DNA of 6,321 bases from Xenorhabdus miraniensis (GTDB lineage: Bacteria; Pseudomonadota; Gammaproteobacteria; Enterobacterales; Enterobacteriaceae), in the NCBI RefSeq assembly GCF_002632615.1, contig NZ_NITZ01000055.1, positions 1-6,321 of the forward strand, read 5' to 3'. The notes under the pieces were generated by a model. The model worked only from the letters and a program-made list of their open reading frames with translations. It searched no databases and had not been told where the DNA came from. A program made the translations under genes and the position numbers. Of this stretch, positions 5,621-6,321 are shown one piece after another. Position 1 is the first letter of the stretch; each line of letters starts with the position of its first letter.

Positions 5621-6319
5621 TTAATATCCCTTTATGCTAATCATGATCTCCTCTTTATGCAATTTGCTGTATCTCAGTATTTTTATTGTTCGCTCCTGCC
5701 AATAGCCATCATAAGGCACGCGGTTACTAAGCTGCCCGTACATATGGTGTAACATCAATCCCTCGCCGATATACACCCCGGCATGATTAGGCTCGTTGGC
5801 CTGTACCTGCATAATAATCACATCACCGACCTGTAGTTCATCGCTGCACTCGACAAAACCCGCCGACGCATAGTTTTTCAGATACAGGTTTTCGCCCCGG
5901 TTCCACCAGCCATCGGAGCGCGCGAAATTGGGGATCTCAATACCTCGCTCCAGTTGATACCAGTCGCGCACAATGGAGAAGCAATCCCAAATGCCATGCA
6001 CGAACGGACGACCTAACAGGGGCTTGATACCCTTACTCGGTATCACTGTGCGAATATCCCCCTCCGGCCATGAGACGATCACCCACGGAACTTGTGACAG
6101 GTCACACTGGGCAATATCTAACTGACTGGGCTGTGTTGTTGCGTCCGGGTGACTGTGGACAATGGCGACAATCGTTCCTGCGTCTTCGGCGGCGGCGTAA
6201 TCTTCGGGGTGAAGGCTGAACTGCTCTGTTGGGGAAGGGGCGGTATTGCGGCAGGGAACATACTCCTGCCTTCGTCCATTCTGGATAACCAGCCCGCAAC
6301 ATTCATTGGGGTATTCGGC
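5621..6319 (-). CDS. K: Tail assembly protein K, JAMM + NlpC/P60 (5' end outside window)
   Basis: The frame is open from the window edge and gives 232 residues; only about 10-15 N-terminal residues appear to be missing. The N-terminal part is a Mov34/JAB1 (JAMM) domain with an intact metal-binding motif: Glu6 in NECCGL, then H55-S-H57, seven residues, Ser65 and Asp68 (HSHPDATTQPSQLD). The C-terminal part is NlpC/P60-like, with the likely catalytic Cys113 in HGIWDCFS, His179 in EPNHAGVYIG, and His191/His192 nearby. In the lambda family this protein is needed for tail-tip assembly, and the peptidase folds suggest proteolysis or local peptidoglycan cleavage, though substrates are uncertain. A GTG at 6082 is an internal codon, not the start, because the motifs upstream are in frame. 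The last residues (KLHKEEIMISIKGY) run into the AT-rich moron boundary. Confidence 0.93.
   Translation of the reverse strand, partial: AEYPNECCGLVIQNGRRQEYVPCRNTAPSPTEQFSLHPEDYAAAEDAGTIVAIVHSHPDATTQPSQLDIAQCDLSQVPWVIVSWPEGDIRTVIPSKGIKPLLGRPFVHGIWDCFSIVRDWYQLERGIEIPNFARSDGWWNRGENLYLKNYASAGFVECSDELQVGDVIIMQVQANEPNHAGVYIGEGLMLHHMYGQLSNRVPYDGYWQERTIKILRYSKLHKEEIMISIKGY
5634..5662 (-). promoter_or_regulatory. Weak candidate promoter for the moron, inside the end of K
   Basis: TTGCAT (5662-5657) and TAGCAT (5639-5634) on the coding strand are 17 nt apart, matching 3/6 and 4/6 of the sigma-70 consensus boxes, in an AT-rich stretch that breaks from the composition of the rest of K. Morons normally carry their own promoter, which is why I looked here. 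The match is weak, and AT-rich DNA yields such matches by chance. Confidence 0.22.
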
Positions 6320-6321
6320 CT

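Noticed and set aside
5621..6082. A separate 153-aa NlpC/P60 gene starting with GTG at 6082.
   Set aside because: The same frame is open to the window edge and encodes an intact JAMM domain upstream, so this is the C-terminal half of K.
6102..6306. Two short minus-strand open frames at the right end, starting at 6302 and 6306.
   Set aside because: They lie in other frames over the K JAMM domain, give Arg/Pro-rich low-complexity products and have no RBS.

Overview
The window is the tail-tip end of the late operon of a lambda-like (siphophage) prophage or phage. All genes are on the minus strand, so the operon reads from right to left. Gene content and order follow lambda K-I-J. The protein style, including the small proteins after J and the fibre start 'MYYSQGTLS...GVAPGQVILIQSG', suggests an enterobacterial host, perhaps of the Xenorhabdus/Photorhabdus/Proteus/Providencia type. 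The host call is inference from memory, not a database match.

Layout in transcription order: (1) 6319-5621, tail assembly protein K, a JAMM peptidase-like domain followed by an NlpC/P60 domain, with its 5' end cut by the window edge. (2) 5604-5059, a strikingly AT-rich cargo gene ('moron') for a small protein with two predicted N-terminal membrane segments and a four-cysteine zinc ribbon. It has its own ribosome binding site and is followed by a textbook intrinsic terminator. (3) 5018-4443, tail assembly protein I. (4) A 64-nt gap with a second terminator-like hairpin. (5) 4378-1202, the tail tip / host specificity protein J. (6) 1202-843 and 841-227, two tightly coupled small genes of unknown function that share a GLE-hydrophobic-Y...G motif. 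(7) 185-1, the start of a tail fibre gene that runs off the left edge.

How it works together: K, I and J are needed to build the tail tip, J contacts the host receptor, and the genes after J form a variable module probably linked to fibres or host range. The zinc-ribbon gene sits between two structural genes but looks foreign in composition and has its own transcription stop. That is the pattern of a gene expressed from the prophage for the benefit of phage or host, with superinfection exclusion as one possible role. The two near-identical hairpin + T7 + ATGG elements flanking gene I are the most unusual non-coding structure. There is no gene-free stretch longer than 64 nt, and I see no RNA genes, insertion sequences, CRISPR arrays or attachment sites.
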